Assembly (NCBI GenBank): GCA_038521865.1
Contig: JBCBKO010000001.1
Coordinates: 434,001-498,000, forward strand
Direction of reading: 5' to 3'
Length of the DNA stretch: 64,000 nucleotides
Source: CALBPI01 sp038521865
Lineage (GTDB): Bacteria > Pseudomonadota > Gammaproteobacteria > Steroidobacterales > Woeseiaceae
Each line of letters begins with the position of its first letter. The stretch's first letter is position 1. Position numbers and translations under genes: made by a program. The notes beneath the pieces are model-generated. The model did not search any database, was not told the DNA's origin, and was given only the letters and a program-made list of their open reading frames with translations. Of this stretch, positions 61,943 through 64,000 are shown piece after piece.

Positions 61943-63061
61943 TCATGTTCGTGCCCGAATAATCGCCGGCAATATGAAATCCTCGGTAAGGTCAAAGGGT
62001 CGTTCCATCTCAGGAAACTTTCCGTAGTTCTCGCCTGTCCATGCAACCACCAGATCCAAGTCTGGCCAGATCATGATGAATTGACCCCCATTCCCCCATG
62101 CCTCAATTGAGCGATAGGTGGTGTCATCGATCTCGCGATAAATCATGCGCCAGAGGTAGCCGAAGTCTTCCCCATACAGATCACTGGTGGACTGTTTGGT
62201 CGTCGACTCCTTGACCCATTCGCCACTAATGAGCTGTTGTCCATTCCATCGACCATCGTTGAGATACAACAATCCAAATTTGGCCATATCTCGAGGCGAG
62301 AGGTGCAGTCCACCGCCTGTCATGGCCAAACCCTGATTACCTCTTGAGTTTGTGATCGGCCACTTGTATTCAGTAATGCCCATCGGTTCAAAAAGGTATC
62401 TATCAGTGAATTCGGGAATTCGCATTCCCGACGCTCGGGTAATGATGTTCCCAAGCGTGACGACTCCGCTGGTCGCGTATGAGAATTGGGTGCCTGGGTC
62501 AGCCTGTAGAGGTTGATCCAGATAGAACTTTATCCAATCGTCAGTGGGGTACATGTTGTCTTCATTATTTCGTACTCCCGAGGTCATCGACAGAAGATGC
62601 CCGATCGTGATGTCGTCCTTCCGCGGGTCCCAGTTATCGATTGATCCCTCGTACTCCGGAAAGAATGGGAACACCTTTTGATCGACACCCTTGAGAAACC
62701 CCTTGTCGATTGCTATGCCGACAAGCGCGGATGTCAGGGCTTTGGAAGCGGATCGAGTGGAATGGATGTCATCCTTGTCCCATTTGCGGAAGTACGCCTC
62801 GTGTACAACCGCGCCCTTATACAAAACAACGACACCATCGATGCCGATATCAGAGTCTGCCCGGATGGTGTCGGTCATCGTTGCGAACGGCCCTGATGGA
62901 ATTGCCTCTGATTCAAGAGAGGATATGCGCCACTGATACTCGCCCGGTGCGAGTTCACCCATCAATGGCTGGACGTTTGGTTCATCGTCATGATGGGCGT
63001 TGCAGCCATACATAAGCGACAGAGCGAGCGAGACCAGTGCGGTTCGACATGTATTGATCAT
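61943..63061 (-). CDS. Serine hydrolase lipoprotein, beta-lactamase-like
   Basis: A 372-residue serine hydrolase with a lipobox-like N-terminus (LSLMYGC-NAH). SxxK is SASK in RSASKALTSALVGIA, then the tyrosine in FSYATSG and a C-terminal WGNGGQFIMIW. It resembles 6-aminohexanoate-dimer hydrolases. It is a paralogue of the protein at 13846-15036 (HLLSMTSG and STMTSG segments correspond). Start ATG at 63061; the region upstream to 63082 is poor. Confidence 0.85.
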   Translation of the reverse strand: MINTCRTALVSLALSLMYGCNAHHDDEPNVQPLMGELAPGEYQWRISSLESEAIPSGPFATMTDTIRADSDIGIDGVVVLYKGAVVHEAYFRKWDKDDIHSTRSASKALTSALVGIAIDKGFLKGVDQKVFPFFPEYEGSIDNWDPRKDDITIGHLLSMTSGVRNNEDNMYPTDDWIKFYLDQPLQADPGTQFSYATSGVVTLGNIITRASGMRIPEFTDRYLFEPMGITEYKWPITNSRGNQGLAMTGGGLHLSPRDMAKFGLLYLNDGRWNGQQLISGEWVKESTTKQSTSDLYGEDFGYLWRMIYREIDDTTYRSIEAWGNGGQFIMIWPDLDLVVAWTGENYGKFPEMERPFDLTEDFILPAIIRART

Positions 63062-63099
63062 TGATTGACGACCATGTTCCACATTCCTCGATCATACAA

Positions 63100-63633
63100 T
63101 TAATGTGACGTGGCTAGTCGACCCAGTTGGTCTAGTTGGGATAAGGTTGAAGAAAACAAACTTAACTCAACCGTCCGTGGTAACGGGGTGAAGCCCTTGC
63201 CGGCGGGATACAGTGGATCGAAATCGACCGGAATCGTAACGTCTCCTCTGAACGAGGAGTAGTCAGAACTAATCGTAACGGTGCCATCTTTGTTTCTGAC
63301 CAACCGATTCCATTTGCCGCCGGAGGCTGGCGCAGAAGGTAGTGTCCAGCGAAAACGCACCCGGTAGATGAAGTTTCCACTCGGCTGGATTGCGACAGCA
63401 ATGCGAGTCTCGTCGAACGACGTGGTCAATCCATCCTCTGTCTCATGTCTGATGACTATAGGTTCCGAGTTCTCTGGTGGGAATGCTTCCTCAATGGGGT
63501 CGACGATCGTTGATGGCAAATCAGACTTGCCGGCGGTGACAACATAGTCCTGAACCAATGTACCGCACGCGGACATCAGTGCACCTCCGAGAAGAAGAAA
63601 GAGAAGTTGTGCTGCACGGCGCGATGGAATCAC
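63100..63633 (-). CDS. Putative lipoprotein of unknown function
   Basis: A 177-residue protein with lipobox LMSAC-GTL near residue 22. The GTG start at 63633 has GGAGG five bases upstream, which favours it over a TTG at 63645. The mature part is beta-rich (TRIAVAIQPSGNFIYRVRFRW) and ends with TVELSLFSSTLSQ. No family recognised. Confidence 0.7.
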   Translation of the reverse strand: MIPSRRAAQLLFLLLGGALMSACGTLVQDYVVTAGKSDLPSTIVDPIEEAFPPENSEPIVIRHETEDGLTTSFDETRIAVAIQPSGNFIYRVRFRWTLPSAPASGGKWNRLVRNKDGTVTISSDYSSFRGDVTIPVDFDPLYPAGKGFTPLPRTVELSLFSSTLSQLDQLGRLATSH

Positions 63634-63690
63634 GGAAACCTCCAATCATTCTTCGGTTAAGTCTATCGGATGCGGGTACATCGACCCACA

Positions 63691-63719
63691 AAAAAGCCCG
63701 GCGCTAGGCCGGGCTTTTT
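63691..63719 (-). terminator. Bidirectional rho-independent terminator
   Basis: A perfect 8-base GC stem, AGCCCGGC and GCCGGGCT with a 5-base loop, flanked by A-run and T-run on either side, so it works in both directions. On the minus strand it follows the H+-pyrophosphatase gene by 22 bases and separates it from the lipoprotein gene. Confidence 0.92.
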
Positions 63720-63741
63720 CGATATAAGTCTTCGGAAAGGC

Positions 63742-64000
63742 TTACATGAACTTCAGCAGGATGCCGCCGTACTGAACGAAGAACGGTACAAATACGAGTG
63801 ACAGAATGGCTGAGAGTTTGATCAGGATATTCAGCGAAGGGCCAGAGGTGTCTTTCAGTGGATCTCCAACCGTGTCACCGACGACCGCTGCCTTGTGATT
63901 GTCGGTGCCTTTGCCGCCGAGGTTGCCCGCTTCGATGTACTTCTTCGCGTTATCCCACGCACCGCCTGAGTTAGACGCCGAGATCGCAAGCACACCGCCT
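63742..64000 (-). CDS. hppA: Membrane H+-translocating pyrophosphatase, C-terminal part
   Basis: The last 85 residues of an H+-pyrophosphatase; the gene continues past the right edge of the window. ISASNSGGAWDNAKKYIE, then HKAAVVGDTVGDPLKDTSGPSLNILIKL are invariant text of this family, including the catalytic GDTVGDPLKDT loop, followed by the last transmembrane helix. The enzyme couples PPi hydrolysis to proton (or Na+) export. The K/A subtype cannot be decided from this fragment. Confidence 0.95.
   Translation of the reverse strand, partial: GGVLAISASNSGGAWDNAKKYIEAGNLGGKGTDNHKAAVVGDTVGDPLKDTSGPSLNILIKLSAILSLVFVPFFVQYGGILLKFM

Noticed and set aside
1..64000. Search for CRISPR arrays, insertion sequences, integrases and phage genes
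   Set aside because: No spaced direct-repeat arrays, no transposase or integrase motifs and no terminal inverted repeats were seen.

Overview
The window looks like chromosome of a free-living, aerobic, probably marine gammaproteobacterium. Supporting signs are a minor-pilin operon of the Pseudomonas type, a TonB-dependent receptor, many lipoproteins and exported proteins, a Fur-like iron operator, a membrane H+-pyrophosphatase, an AlkB-type hydroxylase and a bacterial alternative oxidase. The genus cannot be fixed from sequence alone; sediment lineages such as Woeseiales are one guess. Coding density is very high. No gap between genes exceeds 300 bases. I saw no tRNA, rRNA, CRISPR array, insertion sequence or prophage.

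Layout. 72-4890 (+): ureohydrolase, group II PLP decarboxylase, patatin-like lipase and alpha/beta hydrolase. 4851-12262 (-): the minor-pilin operon fimT-pilV-pilW-pilX-pilY1-pilE, followed by a LOG-family nucleosidase. 12437-15036: an exported M20 peptidase facing a serine hydrolase. 15161-18289 (+): a tightly coupled DUF411 / AlkB-like hydroxylase / M48-like peptidase / lipoprotein operon. 18330-22775 (+): a Fur-box-preceded iron operon that joins a soluble FTR1-like helical periplasmic protein to an FbpABC ferric importer. 23064-24996 (+): ExaC-type aldehyde dehydrogenase plus DUF779. 25173-28355 (-): an orphan protein and a large Calx-beta/sugar dehydrogenase/c-heme lipoprotein. 28470-32318 (+): molybdenum hydroxylase IorAB and a CoA-transferase.

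32323-33276 (-): tandem universal stress protein. 33415-38373 (+): a DUF885-like protein without its zinc motif, a gluzincin with a repeat-rich C-terminus, and an ABC exporter, apparently one operon. 38478-39740 (-): MscS-type channel. 39818-42217 (+): sulfurtransferase and an atypical 5'-nucleotidase homologue. 42459-48860 (+): periplasmic LolA-like protein, giant BNR-repeat protein, a small duplicated-domain protein and an amidohydrolase. 48910-52455 (+): TonB-dependent receptor and an FeS-type photolyase homologue lacking part of its cluster site. 52504-57163: secreted nuclease-like lipoprotein, alternative oxidase, DUF2891 protein, esterase and PhzF protein. 57252-64000: M24 peptidase, then a minus-strand run (outer-membrane protein, DUF1772, NmrA, AraC regulator, serine hydrolase, lipoprotein) and, behind a strong terminator, the 3' end of the H+-pyrophosphatase gene.

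Most promising as undescribed biology: the hybrid iron operon; the AlkB-like hydroxylase embedded in an envelope-proteolysis/metal operon; the pseudo-peptidase/gluzincin/ABC exporter operon; and the alternative oxidase leader, where a hairpin separates the only good Shine-Dalgarno from the start codon. Start positions were chosen by eye from ribosome sites, signal peptides and overlaps. Family names rest on motif recognition, not on database searches.
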